The notes: generated by a model from the sequence alone, not told the origin. DNA of 64,000 nucleotides from Pseudalkalibacillus berkeleyi (GCF_021608225.1 NZ_JAKIJS010000001.1:868001-932000); one strand, 5' to 3'. Counted from the stretch's first letter, positions 9,755 through 19,003 are shown. Translations and numbers: made by a program.

Positions 9755-10666
9755 ATGAAGGATATTATAAAGAAATTAAATGATGAAAATATAGGTAAAG
9801 TGACTGAGAATGAACCACTTGCCAAGCATACGACGATGAAAATTGGTGGTCCAGCAGACCTACTAATTGAACCTAACACAATTCAAGATTTGGAAAAGGC
9901 AATTCGTATCATTAAAGAAAACCATTTACAATGGACAGCAATTGGCAGGGGATCTAACCTTCTCGTATCAGATGGTGGTATTGAGGGTGTTGTCATTAAG
10001 CTTGGTAAGGGGCTTGACCACTTAGAGGAAAATGGCGAAGAAATCACCGTCGGTGGTGGATATTCATTAGTTAAACTTTCTACGATAATGAGTAGAAAAG
10101 GGTTATCAGGATTAGAATTTGCAAGTGGTATTCCTGGTTCACTTGGGGGAGCAGTGTTTATGAATGCTGGTGCTCACGGCTCTGACATGTCCGAAATACT
10201 TGTTAAAGCACATATCCTTTTTGAGGATGGGACTATGGAGTGGCTTTCTAATGAGGAGATGGAATTTTCTTATCGGACATCAATCCTTCAGAGAAAACCC
10301 GGAATATGCTTGGAAGCTGTCTTAAGTCTTAAAGAAGGGAACCGGGAACAAATCACAGCAATCATGCAAAAGAATAAGGACTATCGTAAAGAGACACAAC
10401 CGTGGAATTATCCATGTTGCGGTAGTGTTTTCCGTAATCCCCTTCCTGAACATGCAGGTCATTTAATTGAAAGTTCTGGTTTAAAGGGGCATTCGATCGG
10501 AGGGGCTCAAATCTCTGATTTGCACGCTAACTTTATTGTGAATACAGGTGATGCAACAGCAAAAGATGTTTTAGACCTCATCGATTTAGTGAAAAACACT
10601 ATTAAGGACAAGTATGACATTCATATGGAGACAGAGGTCGAAATGATTGGTCGAGAAAAAGAATAA
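9755..10666 (+). CDS. murB: UDP-N-acetylenolpyruvoylglucosamine reductase
   Basis: FAD enzyme that reduces the enolpyruvyl group of UDP-GlcNAc-enolpyruvate to give UDP-MurNAc. It shows the FAD-binding sequences [12 protein letters not shown] and [20 protein letters not shown] and the active-site stretch CCGSVFRNP, in which the Ser is the expected proton donor. The 303 residues equal the B. subtilis protein. The ATG follows AAGGTGGTG. It is separated from spoVE by a terminator, so it is probably the first gene of its own unit. Confidence 0.96.
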   Translation: MKDIIKKLNDENIGKVTENEPLAKHTTMKIGGPADLLIEPNTIQDLEKAIRIIKENHLQWTAIGRGSNLLVSDGGIEGVVIKLGKGLDHLEENGEEITVGGGYSLVKLSTIMSRKGLSGLEFASGIPGSLGGAVFMNAGAHGSDMSEILVKAHILFEDGTMEWLSNEEMEFSYRTSILQRKPGICLEAVLSLKEGNREQITAIMQKNKDYRKETQPWNYPCCGSVFRNPLPEHAGHLIESSGLKGHSIGGAQISDLHANFIVNTGDATAKDVLDLIDLVKNTIKDKYDIHMETEVEMIGREKE

Positions 10667-10712
10667 AAAGGAAAAATGAAGCAGAAAGATGGATTAATGT
10701 TCCATTTTAATA

Positions 10713-10721
10713 TGCTATAAT
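10713..10721 (+). promoter_or_regulatory. Extended -10 promoter element before divIB
   Basis: TGCTATAAT at 10713-10721 is a perfect extended -10 (TG-N-TATAAT) for the vegetative sigma factor. The -35 region is poor (TTAATG near 10694), which is normal for extended -10 promoters. A second TATAAT at 10742-10747 has no -35 partner. Transcripts would begin about 100 bases before divIB and include the hairpin at 10766-10790. Confidence 0.6.
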
Positions 10722-10765
10722 ACTAATGAATAGATGTATATTATAATAGTGGACATGTATGTAAG

Positions 10766-10797
10766 AACGGCATAAAAGCGTTATGCCGTTTTCAATC
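10766..10797 (+). terminator. Perfect 10-bp hairpin in the divIB leader
   Basis: AACGGCATAA (10766-10775) and TTATGCCGTT (10781-10790) form a perfect stem with a five-base loop. It is followed by the loose T-rich stretch TTCAATC. It lies between the extended -10 promoter and the divIB ribosome site, so it could be the murB terminator, an attenuator, or an RNA-stabilising 5' hairpin. Confidence 0.55.
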
Positions 10798-10829
10798 TTT
10801 CTAAGTCCTCGATTAATGGAGGAGACCTT

Positions 10830-11612
10830 ATGGAAAATAAGAAGGTTACGACACTTGAAGATCGAATTCCCAAACTGAAGGAACAACGTAAACAGAAGGC
10901 TAATCGTAGAATGATATTCTATGTTTCTTTTTTCTTTTTGCTCATCTTGGTTATTGTTTATTTCCAATCTCCTTTAAGCAATGTGAAAACGATTGAAATT
11001 AAGGGGAATGAGGTTATTCCTGAAGAAAAAATCATGTCCCAAATAACCCTATCAACAAATACAAATTACTGGTCAGTCAATGAAAAAGCTGTTGAAGCTG
11101 AAGTGAAAAAATTTGTTCAAGTTGAGTCTGTGAACGTTGATAAAATCTTTCCAAACAAGGTCAAAATTCAGGTGACAGAATTTGAAAAGGTAGCCTTTGC
11201 CGTGAATGAGGGGAGTTATTACCCTCTATTACAGAACGGGAAAACATTGCCGAAGGTCTCAGAGTCAACTGTACCTACCAATGCACCTATATTGATTGGA
11301 TGGGGAGACAACGAATTGACAGAAAGAATGGCTGCTGAACTTTCGGACTTATCAGCTAGTATTCGAATTCGAATTTCAGAAATTCATCATTCTCCAACGG
11401 AAAACGATAGTCAGCGGATTACGTTATATATGAACGATGGATACGAAGTGCAGTCGAGAATTCATAATTTTGCGGAATATATGCAGTACTACCCATCCAT
11501 AGTAGACAAGCTTGAAGGTAGCAAAGAAGGCATCATATATATGTCAGAATCACCTAGATTTGAGCCTTTTGAAAAGGAAGACGGGAAGGAAGAAAGTACG
11601 GATGAAGGTTAG
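10830..11612 (+). CDS. divIB: Cell division protein DivIB (FtsQ family)
   Basis: Bitopic divisome protein. It has a basic cytoplasmic tail, one membrane segment at about residues 28-46 (FYVSFFFLLILVIVY), then a POTRA domain (VKTIEIKGNEVIPEEKI onward) and a beta domain, and a short acidic tail. The 260 residues compare with 263 in B. subtilis. DivIB stabilises the FtsL-DivIC complex at the septum. The ATG has GGAGGAG six bases upstream. The stop overlaps the next start, so the DUF881 gene is translationally coupled. Confidence 0.94.
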   Translation: MENKKVTTLEDRIPKLKEQRKQKANRRMIFYVSFFFLLILVIVYFQSPLSNVKTIEIKGNEVIPEEKIMSQITLSTNTNYWSVNEKAVEAEVKKFVQVESVNVDKIFPNKVKIQVTEFEKVAFAVNEGSYYPLLQNGKTLPKVSESTVPTNAPILIGWGDNELTERMAAELSDLSASIRIRISEIHHSPTENDSQRITLYMNDGYEVQSRIHNFAEYMQYYPSIVDKLEGSKEGIIYMSESPRFEPFEKEDGKEESTDEG

Positions 11613-12297
11613 AGGTAAGTATGTAATCTACTCCCTAGTACTGCTCGTCACAGGGTTTATGATCTCTTTTTCCTATCAAATTGCAAACGAAGAGGATCAA
11701 CGTCCAACGAATGATCAATGGCGTAGAGAAGATCAATTAAGGACATCGATTCTATCCTTACAAAGGGAAAACCGCAAATTGCAAGACGAGCTTGAAGGTA
11801 CTCTAAAGTCAGTGAATAAAATGGAAAGCCAATTAGCCAATCAAGAAAAGAAGTCTTTTAATATGGTAGAAGAAGCGAAGAAACTAAGAAAGGTTGTCGG
11901 GGAAGTTCCTGTTCAAGGACAAGGTATACGTGTATCCCTTGAAGACAGCTCCTATATTCCTGCAAGTGAGAACCCAAATGATTATATCGTACACGAAGAA
12001 CATATTCGTATGGTCATACATGAGTTATACGTAACAGGTGCAGAAGCAATTGCTATTAATGGACAGCGCATTTCTCATACGAGTAATATCAATTGTGTGG
12101 GTCCTGTGGTGAATGTGGATGGCGTTAAACATCCTGCGCCATTTGTCATTACAGCGATTGGTGATTCAGATGTTTTCTGGAGTTCTTTAAATTTATCAGG
12201 AAGTATTACGGACCAGCTCGTTGACGATGGCGTCGAGGTTCGAATGGAAAAGGAAGCTGATGTCGAGATTCCTCCGCACATTGCCCGGGAAGGATGA
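11602..12297 (+). CDS. ylxW: DUF881 family protein, YlxW-like
   Basis: 231-residue protein with one N-terminal membrane segment (VIYSLVLLVTGFMISFSYQ), a coiled coil at about residues 45-95, and a DUF881 domain with VPVQGQGIRVSLEDS and AEAIAINGQRI. No biochemical activity is established for the family. The frame is open from 11512, but the start is the ATG at 11602 with AAGGAAG at 11586-11592, overlapping the end of divIB by 11 bases. It belongs to the divIB unit together with its paralogue immediately downstream. Confidence 0.88.
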   Translation: MKVRGKYVIYSLVLLVTGFMISFSYQIANEEDQRPTNDQWRREDQLRTSILSLQRENRKLQDELEGTLKSVNKMESQLANQEKKSFNMVEEAKKLRKVVGEVPVQGQGIRVSLEDSSYIPASENPNDYIVHEEHIRMVIHELYVTGAEAIAINGQRISHTSNINCVGPVVNVDGVKHPAPFVITAIGDSDVFWSSLNLSGSITDQLVDDGVEVRMEKEADVEIPPHIAREG

Positions 12298-12301
12298 CCA
12301 T

Positions 12302-13006
12302 ATGATGCGCAGAAATCTGATTTTGGCCTTAACAACAATGACAATCGGATTCATGGTAGCTGTCTTATTTCATACTACCAGCGAACCAGTCGTTCGAGAC
12401 ACAAGGGATATATGGGAATTGAGACAAGATCTAGAACAGCAAAAGAAGGTTCAACAAGAGTTATACAATGAAATTATTAAAAATGAAAAGCTAATTGATC
12501 AATATTCAGGTGAAAGTAAGGAAGACCAAATAAAAGCACTTGAAAATACTTTAGCAGAATTAAAAAAAGATGCAGGTTTAACTGAAGTTAGCGGTCACGG
12601 AATTGTTTTGACAATCGAACCATTATTAGACGATGAAAATTTACTTGGAACAAGCACTGGAACTGTTCACCCTGAGCTCATACGTAGATTGATCAATGAA
12701 CTTAATACGTATGGAGCACAAGAAATATCTATCGACGGTGAACGGATTGTTAATACTACGCCAATACGCGAAGTAAATGAAAAAACTTATATTAATGAAG
12801 AGCCTTTATCTCCATTTCCAGTTAAGGTCAAAGTTTTATCCAAAAACTCTAACAAGCTCCATACTGAAATGCAGACATCTCAATCAGGTGAAGATTTTGC
12901 AAGAGAGAATCTTCTCTTAACTTCTAAACTTGTAGATAACGTAACGATTCCGCCTTATGATCATCAGATCCGTGTTAAATATATGAAAGAGAAGGGGGAT
13001 TCCTAA
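12302..13006 (+). CDS. ylxX: DUF881 family protein, YlxX-like
   Basis: Tandem paralogue of the gene before it: one membrane segment (NLILALTTMTIGFMVAVLF), a coiled coil at about residues 30-80, then the DUF881 core (GHGIVLTIEP, GAQEISIDGERIVNTTPI). It has 234 residues. The ATG at 12302 has GGAAGG at 12288-12293; a second ATG follows directly at 12305. The same pair of DUF881 genes sits between divIB and sbp in B. subtilis. Their location in a division operon suggests an envelope role, which is inference. Confidence 0.87.
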   Translation: MMRRNLILALTTMTIGFMVAVLFHTTSEPVVRDTRDIWELRQDLEQQKKVQQELYNEIIKNEKLIDQYSGESKEDQIKALENTLAELKKDAGLTEVSGHGIVLTIEPLLDDENLLGTSTGTVHPELIRRLINELNTYGAQEISIDGERIVNTTPIREVNEKTYINEEPLSPFPVKVKVLSKNSNKLHTEMQTSQSGEDFARENLLLTSKLVDNVTIPPYDHQIRVKYMKEKGDS

Positions 13007-13007
13007 A

Positions 13008-13367
13008 ATGTGGTTACCAATTTTGGGTTTAATGATTGGCCTCCTTCTAGGCTTCATGTCAGACCTACGCATACCAGATGAATACTCTAGTTATTTATCT
13101 ATTGCGGTGCTCGCAGCACTTGACACGTTGTTCGGTGGCATTCGTGCACAGTTACAAAAAACATTCGATGATCGTGTGTTTGTGTCAGGCTTTTTCTTTA
13201 ACATATTGCTAGCAGCAGGTTTAGCTTTTCTAGGTGTCCATCTTGGTGTAGACTTGTACTTAGCGGCAATTTTTGCTTTTGGGGTGAGATTATTCAACAA
13301 CATTGCTGTCATCCGTAGATTAATTCTATCTAATTGGAAGAAAACAGAAGCAAAAGAGAGAAATTAA
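13008..13367 (+). CDS. sbp: Small basic protein Sbp (DUF1290)
   Basis: 119-residue membrane protein with about four hydrophobic segments and the family sequence ALDTLFGGIRAQLQKTFDD in the first cytoplasmic loop. B. subtilis Sbp has 121 residues and no assigned function. The ATG is preceded by AAGGGGG and begins one base after the DUF881 gene ends. Between this gene and ftsA (13368-13531) an AAGGGAAT/ATTCCTT imperfect pair is followed by TTTTTT near 13433, a weak terminator-like element at best. Confidence 0.88.
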   Translation: MWLPILGLMIGLLLGFMSDLRIPDEYSSYLSIAVLAALDTLFGGIRAQLQKTFDDRVFVSGFFFNILLAAGLAFLGVHLGVDLYLAAIFAFGVRLFNNIAVIRRLILSNWKKTEAKERN

Positions 13368-13531
13368 TACGAAAAACTTATAAAAAATAAAGGGAATACT
13401 TGCTTGGTGTTGAATACATTCCTTAAATAGGCTTTTTTCCTAGAAATATGACTTTAAATAATGCATTATAAGGATATTCAATCTAGTAGTGGACTAAGCA
13501 AGAATCGATATTTTGAGGGAGGTGCCAAAGA

Positions 13532-14815
13532 ATGAACAGCAGCGAAGTTATGATTAGCTTAGACATCGGTACATCCAATATTAAAGTAATCATTGGAGAA
13601 ATGTCTGATGAATCCTTTAATGTAATTGGAGTAGGGAATGAGAAATCAGAAGGAATCAAAAAAGGTTCCATTGTTGATATTGATGAAACTGTTCGTTCAA
13701 TAAAGAAAGCGGTTGAACAAGCTGAAAGAATGGTAGGGGTTAAAGCGAACTCTGTCATTGTAGGAATTACAGGGAATCATGTTCAACTACAACCTTGTCA
13801 TGGAGTAGTTGCAGTATCTAGTGAAGACCGTGAAATTAGAGATGAAGATATTACAAGAGTCATAGATGCTGCACAAGTTATGTCTATTCCTCCTGAACGA
13901 GAAATTATAGATGTCATTCCAAGAGAATTTGTCGTTGATGGTTTAGGTGAAATCAATGATCCTAGAGGAATGATTGGTGTAAGACTTGAGATGGAAGGCA
14001 TTCTAATAACTGGATCAAAAACGATTTTACATAATGTACTCAGGTGTGTAGAACGTGCTGGCTTAGAAGTAGCGGATATTTGTCTACAGCCTTTGGCAGC
14101 AGGAACAGTATCTCTTAATAAGGATGAACGTAACCTAGGTGTTGCTTTAGTAGATATGGGGGCAGGATCTACGACTTTAACAGTCTTTGATCAAGGGTCC
14201 ATTCAATTTACGAAAGTATTACCAATCGGGGGAGACTTTGTTACTAAAGATATTTCGATTGGTCTACGAACGACCACAGAAGATGCAGAACGTGTTAAGG
14301 TAAAGCATGGACATGCTTTTATTGACCATGCATCTGATGAAGAAACTTTCGAAGTGGCTCGTATTGGTTCCTCTAATGAACAGCAGTTCTCTCAATATGA
14401 ACTGTCACATATTATTGAACCGAGATTAGAAGAGATTTTCGGCTTAATTCTTGAAGAATTAAATCGAAATGGTTATCAAGATCTACCTGGCGGATTTGTC
14501 CTAACAGGTGGGGTTGTTGCCATGCCAGGAGTTCTCGAGTTGGCAAGGGAAGTTCTTGACCAAAACGTACGAGTATCGATGCCAGATTACATTGGTGTAC
14601 GCGAAGCTCAATATACAACTGGTGTCGGTTTAATTCAATTCACGTTTAAAAATGTTAAGGTTCAAGGGAAAGAAGTTGCTGCTTCAATCTCGAATGAGCA
14701 CGAAGAAGAACAACCGGTCAAGAAGCGTCGTAATACTGAACAACAGAGAGTAGAAAAGGACAAGCCGGGTGTGAAGAATAGAATGAAGGACTGGTTTGGA
14801 ACATTCTTCGAATAA
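13532..14815 (+). CDS. ftsA: Cell division protein FtsA, actin-like membrane anchor of FtsZ
   Basis: Actin-fold ATPase that tethers FtsZ filaments to the membrane. The phosphate 1 loop is DIGTSNIKVIIGE near residue 10, the SHS2/1C domain follows, phosphate 2 is VDMGAGSTTLTVFD near 208, and the adenosine loop is LTGGVVAMPG. The last residues (RMKDWFGTFFE) form the amphipathic membrane-targeting helix. It has 427 residues against 440 in B. subtilis. GAGGGAGG precedes the ATG. The 164 bases upstream show no convincing sigma-A or sigma-H promoter by eye. Confidence 0.96.
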   Translation: MNSSEVMISLDIGTSNIKVIIGEMSDESFNVIGVGNEKSEGIKKGSIVDIDETVRSIKKAVEQAERMVGVKANSVIVGITGNHVQLQPCHGVVAVSSEDREIRDEDITRVIDAAQVMSIPPEREIIDVIPREFVVDGLGEINDPRGMIGVRLEMEGILITGSKTILHNVLRCVERAGLEVADICLQPLAAGTVSLNKDERNLGVALVDMGAGSTTLTVFDQGSIQFTKVLPIGGDFVTKDISIGLRTTTEDAERVKVKHGHAFIDHASDEETFEVARIGSSNEQQFSQYELSHIIEPRLEEIFGLILEELNRNGYQDLPGGFVLTGGVVAMPGVLELAREVLDQNVRVSMPDYIGVREAQYTTGVGLIQFTFKNVKVQGKEVAASISNEHEEEQPVKKRRNTEQQRVEKDKPGVKNRMKDWFGTFFE

Positions 14816-14857
14816 TCCCGAAAATGACAAAAACCAGAAGATTAGGAGGATCGCAAA

Positions 14858-16012
14858 ATGCTAGAGTTTGATATGAATATGGATGGCCTTGCAAAGATTA
14901 AGGTAATCGGTGTTGGCGGCGGCGGAAGTAATGCTGTCAATCGTATGATAGAAAATAACGTTCAAGGTGTAGAATTTATTGCAGTAAACACAGATGCTCA
15001 AGCTTTAAACTTATCTAGAGCACAAGTGAAAATGCAAATTGGATCAAAGTTAACAAGAGGTTTAGGTGCTGGAGCTAATCCTGATATTGGGAAGAAAGCT
15101 GCAGAAGAGAGTAAAGAACAGATCGAAGAAGCACTAGAAGGTGCAGATATGGTCTTTGTAACCGCAGGAATGGGTGGCGGTACAGGTACTGGAGCTGCTC
15201 CAGTCATTGCCGAAATTGCAAAGGAAATCGGTGCGTTAACAGTAGGTGTCGTTACACGACCATTTACATTTGAAGGACGAAAACGTTCTACTCACGCGGT
15301 CGGTGGAATTGAGACACTAAAAGAAAAAGTAGATACGCTAATCGTCATTCCTAATGATCGGCTTCTTGAAATTGTTGATAAAAATACCCCTATGCTGGAA
15401 GCGTTCCGTGAAGCAGATAACGTGCTAAGACAAGGTGTACAAGGTATTTCAGATCTAATCGCAGTTCCTGGACTCATTAACTTAGACTTTGCTGATGTGA
15501 AAACAATCATGACTTCTAAAGGATCTGCTCTTATGGGAATAGGTGTAGCTGCTGGTGAAAACCGTGCAACGGATGCTGCTAAGAAAGCGATCTCCAGTCC
15601 GTTACTTGAAACATCTATTGATGGAGCTAAAGGTGTGTTAATGAATATCACTGGCGGCTCTAACTTAAGTCTTTATGAAGTGAATGAAGCTGCTGATATC
15701 GTTTCATCCGCATCAGATGAAGATGTGAATATGATTTTCGGATCTGTTATTAATGAAGATCTTAAAGATGAAATTTTAGTTACAGTCATTGCGACTGGTT
15801 TTGATGAAGTGCAAGGTGGTCAACCTAAAGCACAACCACGTCCAAAGCAAAACGTGAATAATCAGAATCAACAACCAGCTCAAAAGAGCAGGGAAGAACA
15901 ACCGCAAAGACAACAAGAAAGTCAGCGTACAACGAACTCTTCTCCTCAATCGGATATCAACGATACGCTTGATATACCAGCATTCTTGAGAAACCGTAAT
16001 CGTCGTCGCTAA
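14858..16012 (+). CDS. ftsZ: Cell division protein FtsZ, tubulin-like GTPase
   Basis: Forms the Z ring at mid-cell. The tubulin signature [10 protein letters not shown] lies near residues 107-116, with the nucleotide loop [13 protein letters not shown] at the N terminus and the synergy-loop aspartates in [12 protein letters not shown] Gln/Arg-rich disordered linker (about residues 318-368) leads to the conserved C-terminal peptide DIPAFLRNR, which binds FtsA and SepF. The 384 residues compare with 382 in B. subtilis. AGGAGG lies upstream of the ATG, and a strong terminator follows. Confidence 0.98.
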   Translation: MLEFDMNMDGLAKIKVIGVGGGGSNAVNRMIENNVQGVEFIAVNTDAQALNLSRAQVKMQIGSKLTRGLGAGANPDIGKKAAEESKEQIEEALEGADMVFVTAGMGGGTGTGAAPVIAEIAKEIGALTVGVVTRPFTFEGRKRSTHAVGGIETLKEKVDTLIVIPNDRLLEIVDKNTPMLEAFREADNVLRQGVQGISDLIAVPGLINLDFADVKTIMTSKGSALMGIGVAAGENRATDAAKKAISSPLLETSIDGAKGVLMNITGGSNLSLYEVNEAADIVSSASDEDVNMIFGSVINEDLKDEILVTVIATGFDEVQGGQPKAQPRPKQNVNNQNQQPAQKSREEQPQRQQESQRTTNSSPQSDINDTLDIPAFLRNRNRRR

Positions 16013-16027
16013 TTTATATGTAAATTT

Positions 16028-16073
16028 AACAGTCCTCCAATCGGAATGTATTCCGACTGGAGGACTGTTTTGT
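16028..16073 (+). terminator. Strong rho-independent terminator after ftsZ
   Basis: AACAGTCCTCCA and TCGGAA pair with TTCCGA and TGGAGGACTGTT around a TGTA loop, an almost perfect stem of about 19 bp followed by TTTTG. It closes the division cluster before the sporulation locus. Confidence 0.9.
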
Positions 16074-16214
16074 ATTATAAGATTTTATTCGTACATCTTT
16101 TGACTAGCTGGAATGGAGTCTCTAGCGTGTCTTCAAATTTAGATTTCAGGGTGCGCAAGTCTCACTTCTGAGTGATGACGTGTAATAAAGAGGGAATAAT
16201 TGCAAATCCTCCTC

Positions 16215-16302
16215 ACCGACAAAACCTCTAGTAATCCTCCAAAATAAATGGGTTGTACTCCTCATAAACCGACAGACAATTTCCTAATATCTGAGCTATA
16301 CT
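16215..16302 (+). promoter_or_regulatory. Spo0A-type promoter of spoIIGA-sigE
   Basis: CCGACA (16269-16274) and TATACT (16297-16302) are separated by 22 bp, the abnormal spacing known for the B. subtilis spoIIG promoter, which works only when Spo0A-phosphate bound at the -35 repositions RNA polymerase. ACCGACA occurs at 16215-16221 and 16268-16274. Its complement TGTCGGT matches five of seven positions of the 0A box TGNCGAA, and the second copy overlaps the -35. The rest of the 324-base gap between ftsZ and spoIIGA (16013-16336) holds the ftsZ terminator; I see no gene in it. Confidence 0.7.
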
Positions 16303-16336
16303 TATTTCACAGTTCTACCTTAGAAAGGAGCAGCCA

Positions 16337-17260
16337 ATGACGATATACCTCGATGTCATTTGGTTACTAAATTTCTCAATTGATTTCATGCTGTTATGGC
16401 TGACATCGGTTATTTTGAAAAGGAAAATCACTTTCGTAAGGTTAATGATCGGAGCTTTTTTTGGTTCTTTGTACGTACTTATGCTTTTCTTAGAATCAAG
16501 CCTCGTATACCATCCTATTGTAAAATTTATTTACTCAGTCTTTATCATTTATTGTACTTTTGGCTACAAACGTTTCGGTTCTTTTGTACAAGGTTTATTT
16601 ATGTTTTACTTTGCATCGTTTATCACTGGAGGAGGGATATTCGGGATACATTTCTTTCTTCAAACTGAAGCTGAAATTATGAATGGAGTTTTGACCACCC
16701 AATCTACTGGGATGGGGGATCCTGTAAGTTGGCTATTCGTTATATTGATGGTGCCAGTAATGCTCTATTTCACCAAACGAAGAGTAGGCGATATTGAAAT
16801 CCGAAAACTTCGTTACGACCAAATCATGAATTTCGAATTAAGGATTGAGACAACTATTCTTAAAGGACAAGGGCTGTTAGATAGTGGTAATCAGCTACAC
16901 GAGCCTATTTCGAAAACGCCTGTAATGATACTAGACCTGACTGTGTTTAAAAACGATCTTCCTGAAGAAGTAATCAGCCATGCCACTAGCCTTGAAAATA
17001 TAGGGGAAGTAGTGGATGAAGAAAACCCATGGATTGATCGTATGAAAATTATTCCGTATCGTGCAGTAGGTAGTAACCATCAATTCTTAATGGGCGTTAA
17101 AGCAGATCATATGGCTATTTGGTCAGAAGGTGTGAAATATGAAACAAAAAATGTAATTGTTGGCCTCTCTTTTACGAATGTTTCAGGAGAAGGAGATTAC
17201 CAAGCTATTTTGCATCCTAAAATGTTGTCCCATGCTAGTGTGACTTCATCTGCATCTTAA
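16337..17260 (+). CDS. spoIIGA: Sporulation sigma-E processing aspartic peptidase
   Basis: Membrane-bound protease that removes the pro-sequence of sigma-E in the mother cell, in response to forespore SpoIIR. The N-terminal half has five hydrophobic segments and the C-terminal half is a soluble aspartic protease domain with GLLDSGNQ; the Asp at residue 182 corresponds to the catalytic Asp183 of B. subtilis. The 307 residues compare with 309. GAAAGGAG precedes the ATG. The substrate gene sigE follows 60 bases downstream in the same unit. Confidence 0.95.
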   Translation: MTIYLDVIWLLNFSIDFMLLWLTSVILKRKITFVRLMIGAFFGSLYVLMLFLESSLVYHPIVKFIYSVFIIYCTFGYKRFGSFVQGLFMFYFASFITGGGIFGIHFFLQTEAEIMNGVLTTQSTGMGDPVSWLFVILMVPVMLYFTKRRVGDIEIRKLRYDQIMNFELRIETTILKGQGLLDSGNQLHEPISKTPVMILDLTVFKNDLPEEVISHATSLENIGEVVDEENPWIDRMKIIPYRAVGSNHQFLMGVKADHMAIWSEGVKYETKNVIVGLSFTNVSGEGDYQAILHPKMLSHASVTSSAS

Positions 17261-17320
17261 TCTATTTGATATTTTAAATGTGAAAAATAAAAATCCATCA
17301 GAATTTGAGGGGGATAAGGA

Positions 17321-18040
17321 ATGGGCAAGTTAAAACTAAGAATTACTTTATTCTGGTACAAACTGCTAATCAAACTTGGGGTGAAGACAGAGGAGATATA
17401 CTACATAGGCGGAAACGAAGCGCTTCCATCACCCCTCTCGAAAGATGAAGAAGCTTTACTTCTTAAGAAGCTACCAAAAGGAGATAAAGCTGCAAGAGCG
17501 GTGTTAATTGAACGAAATTTAAGGTTGGTTGTGTACATCGCTAGAAAATTTGAAAATACCGGTATTAATATTGAAGATCTTATCAGTATTGGAACAATTG
17601 GGTTGATTAAAGCAGTTAATACTTTTAATCCGGAAAAGAAAATAAAACTTGCAACTTATGCTTCTAGATGTATTGAAAATGAAATTCTCATGTACTTACG
17701 AAGGAATAATAAAACACGTTCAGAGGTATCTTTTGATGAGCCACTTAATGTTGACTGGGATGGCAATGAATTGCTTCTCTCAGATGTATTGGGTACTGAT
17801 GAAGACATCATAACGAAAGGGATTGAAGCGAATGTAGATCGAAAGCTCCTGACGAAAGCATTATTTTCGTTATCACCACGAGAAAAACAAATTATGGAGC
17901 TCCGATTTGGACTTGCTGGTGGAGAGGAGAAGACACAAAAGGATGTAGCTGATTTACTTGGGATTTCCCAGTCCTACATTTCAAGACTTGAAAAACGCAT
18001 TATTAAGCGATTACAAAAGGAATTTAATAAAATGATGTAA
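17321..18040 (+). CDS. sigE: RNA polymerase sigma factor SigE, mother-cell specific (pro-protein)
   Basis: Early mother-cell sigma factor. The first 27 or so residues ([20 protein letters not shown] and following) form the amphipathic membrane-binding pro-sequence, and [13 protein letters not shown] spans the expected SpoIIGA cleavage area. Region 2 is [20 protein letters not shown] onward, and region 4 has [15 protein letters not shown] and an HTH at [13 protein letters not shown]. The 239 residues equal the B. subtilis protein. GAGGGGG precedes the ATG. Confidence 0.97.
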   Translation: MGKLKLRITLFWYKLLIKLGVKTEEIYYIGGNEALPSPLSKDEEALLLKKLPKGDKAARAVLIERNLRLVVYIARKFENTGINIEDLISIGTIGLIKAVNTFNPEKKIKLATYASRCIENEILMYLRRNNKTRSEVSFDEPLNVDWDGNELLLSDVLGTDEDIITKGIEANVDRKLLTKALFSLSPREKQIMELRFGLAGGEEKTQKDVADLLGISQSYISRLEKRIIKRLQKEFNKMM

Positions 18041-18070
18041 CCTTTGAATTTCTACATTTTCATAGCTTGT

Positions 18071-18099
18071 GCATAAAATTCCCTCCTGAGGAGATACTT
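18071..18099 (+). promoter_or_regulatory. Candidate sigma-F/sigma-G promoter of sigG
   Basis: GCATA (18071-18075) resembles the forespore -35 GYATA, and GGAGATACTT (18090-18099) fits GGNNANANTR at nine of ten positions with a 14-base spacer, slightly short. In B. subtilis the sigG gene has such a promoter in addition to read-through from spoIIG. The match was read by eye and the spacing is imperfect. Confidence 0.42.
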
Positions 18100-18133
18100 A
18101 CTTTTACAGTTACTCCCAATTGGAGGGGAAGAT

Positions 18134-18916
18134 ATGACCCGTAATAAAGTTGAGATTTGTGGTGTGGATACATCTAAGCTTCCAGTTTTGAAAAACACAG
18201 AAATGAGAATTCTGTTTAAAGAAATGCAGAATGGAGATTTAACAGCAAGAGAAAAGTTAGTAAACGGTAACTTAAGACTTGTTTTAAGCGTCATACAGCG
18301 ATTCAATAATCGCGGAGAATATGTTGATGATCTATTCCAAGTTGGATGTATTGGTCTAATGAAATCAATTGATAACTTCGATCTAGGTCAGAATGTAAAG
18401 TTTTCAACTTACGCGGTACCTATGATCATTGGAGAAATCAGAAGATACTTAAGGGATAATAATCCTATTAGAGTGTCTAGATCACTTAGAGATATCGCCT
18501 ATAAGGCACTTCAAGTACGGGATAAGATTGTCAGCAAAGAATCAAGGGAACCTAACCCTACAGAAATTGCTCGTGAGTTAGATGTTACGAAAGAAGAGGT
18601 TGTATTTGCATTAGATGCGATTCAAGATCCCGTTTCATTGTTTGAGCCTATCTATAACGACGGCGGTGAGCCGATTTTTGTGATGGATCAAATTAGTGAT
18701 GATAAACAGAAGGATTATCAGTGGATTGAGGAAATTGCGTTACGTGAAGCAATGACTAGATTAAACGAACGAGAAAAGTTGATTCTTACGATGCGCTTCT
18801 TTCAAGGTAAGACACAAATGGAAGTTGCTGATGAAATCGGAATCTCCCAAGCACAAGTTTCACGTTTAGAAAAGGCAGCAATTAATCAAATGAACAAAAG
18901 TATACAAAGTGGTTAA
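18134..18916 (+). CDS. sigG: RNA polymerase sigma factor SigG, late forespore
   Basis: Sigma-70 family factor that drives late forespore transcription (germination proteins, small acid-soluble proteins). Region 2 is NLRLVLSVIQRFNNRGEYVD with FSTYAVPMIIGEIRRYLRDN, region 3 contains RDIAYKALQVRDKIV, and region 4 has LNEREKLILTMRFFQGKTQ followed by the HTH GISQAQVSRLEK. The 260 residues equal B. subtilis SigG. GGAGGGGA precedes the ATG. It is the third gene of the spoIIGA-sigE-sigG locus, 93 bases after sigE. Confidence 0.97.
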   Translation: MTRNKVEICGVDTSKLPVLKNTEMRILFKEMQNGDLTAREKLVNGNLRLVLSVIQRFNNRGEYVDDLFQVGCIGLMKSIDNFDLGQNVKFSTYAVPMIIGEIRRYLRDNNPIRVSRSLRDIAYKALQVRDKIVSKESREPNPTEIARELDVTKEEVVFALDAIQDPVSLFEPIYNDGGEPIFVMDQISDDKQKDYQWIEEIALREAMTRLNEREKLILTMRFFQGKTQMEVADEIGISQAQVSRLEKAAINQMNKSIQSG

Positions 18917-18939
18917 GAACGATTGACAAATACCTAGAA

Positions 18940-19003
18940 AATAAAGCACTTGCTATCTTCTGCCTGACATAGGCACAAGGGAGTTGGGTGCTTTATTTTT
19001 GTT
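18940..19003 (+). terminator. Terminator after sigG
   Basis: AATAAAGCAC (18940-18949) pairs with GTGCTTTATT (18988-18997), followed by TTTG and more T. The wide loop contains a second small stem, TGCCT/AGGCA. It separates the sigma locus from ylmC. Confidence 0.75.

Noticed and set aside
13470-13505. Possible sigma-H promoter before ftsA (AGGATAT and GAATC)
   Set aside because: The two elements start 31 bases apart, about 10 too many for the sigma-H consensus.
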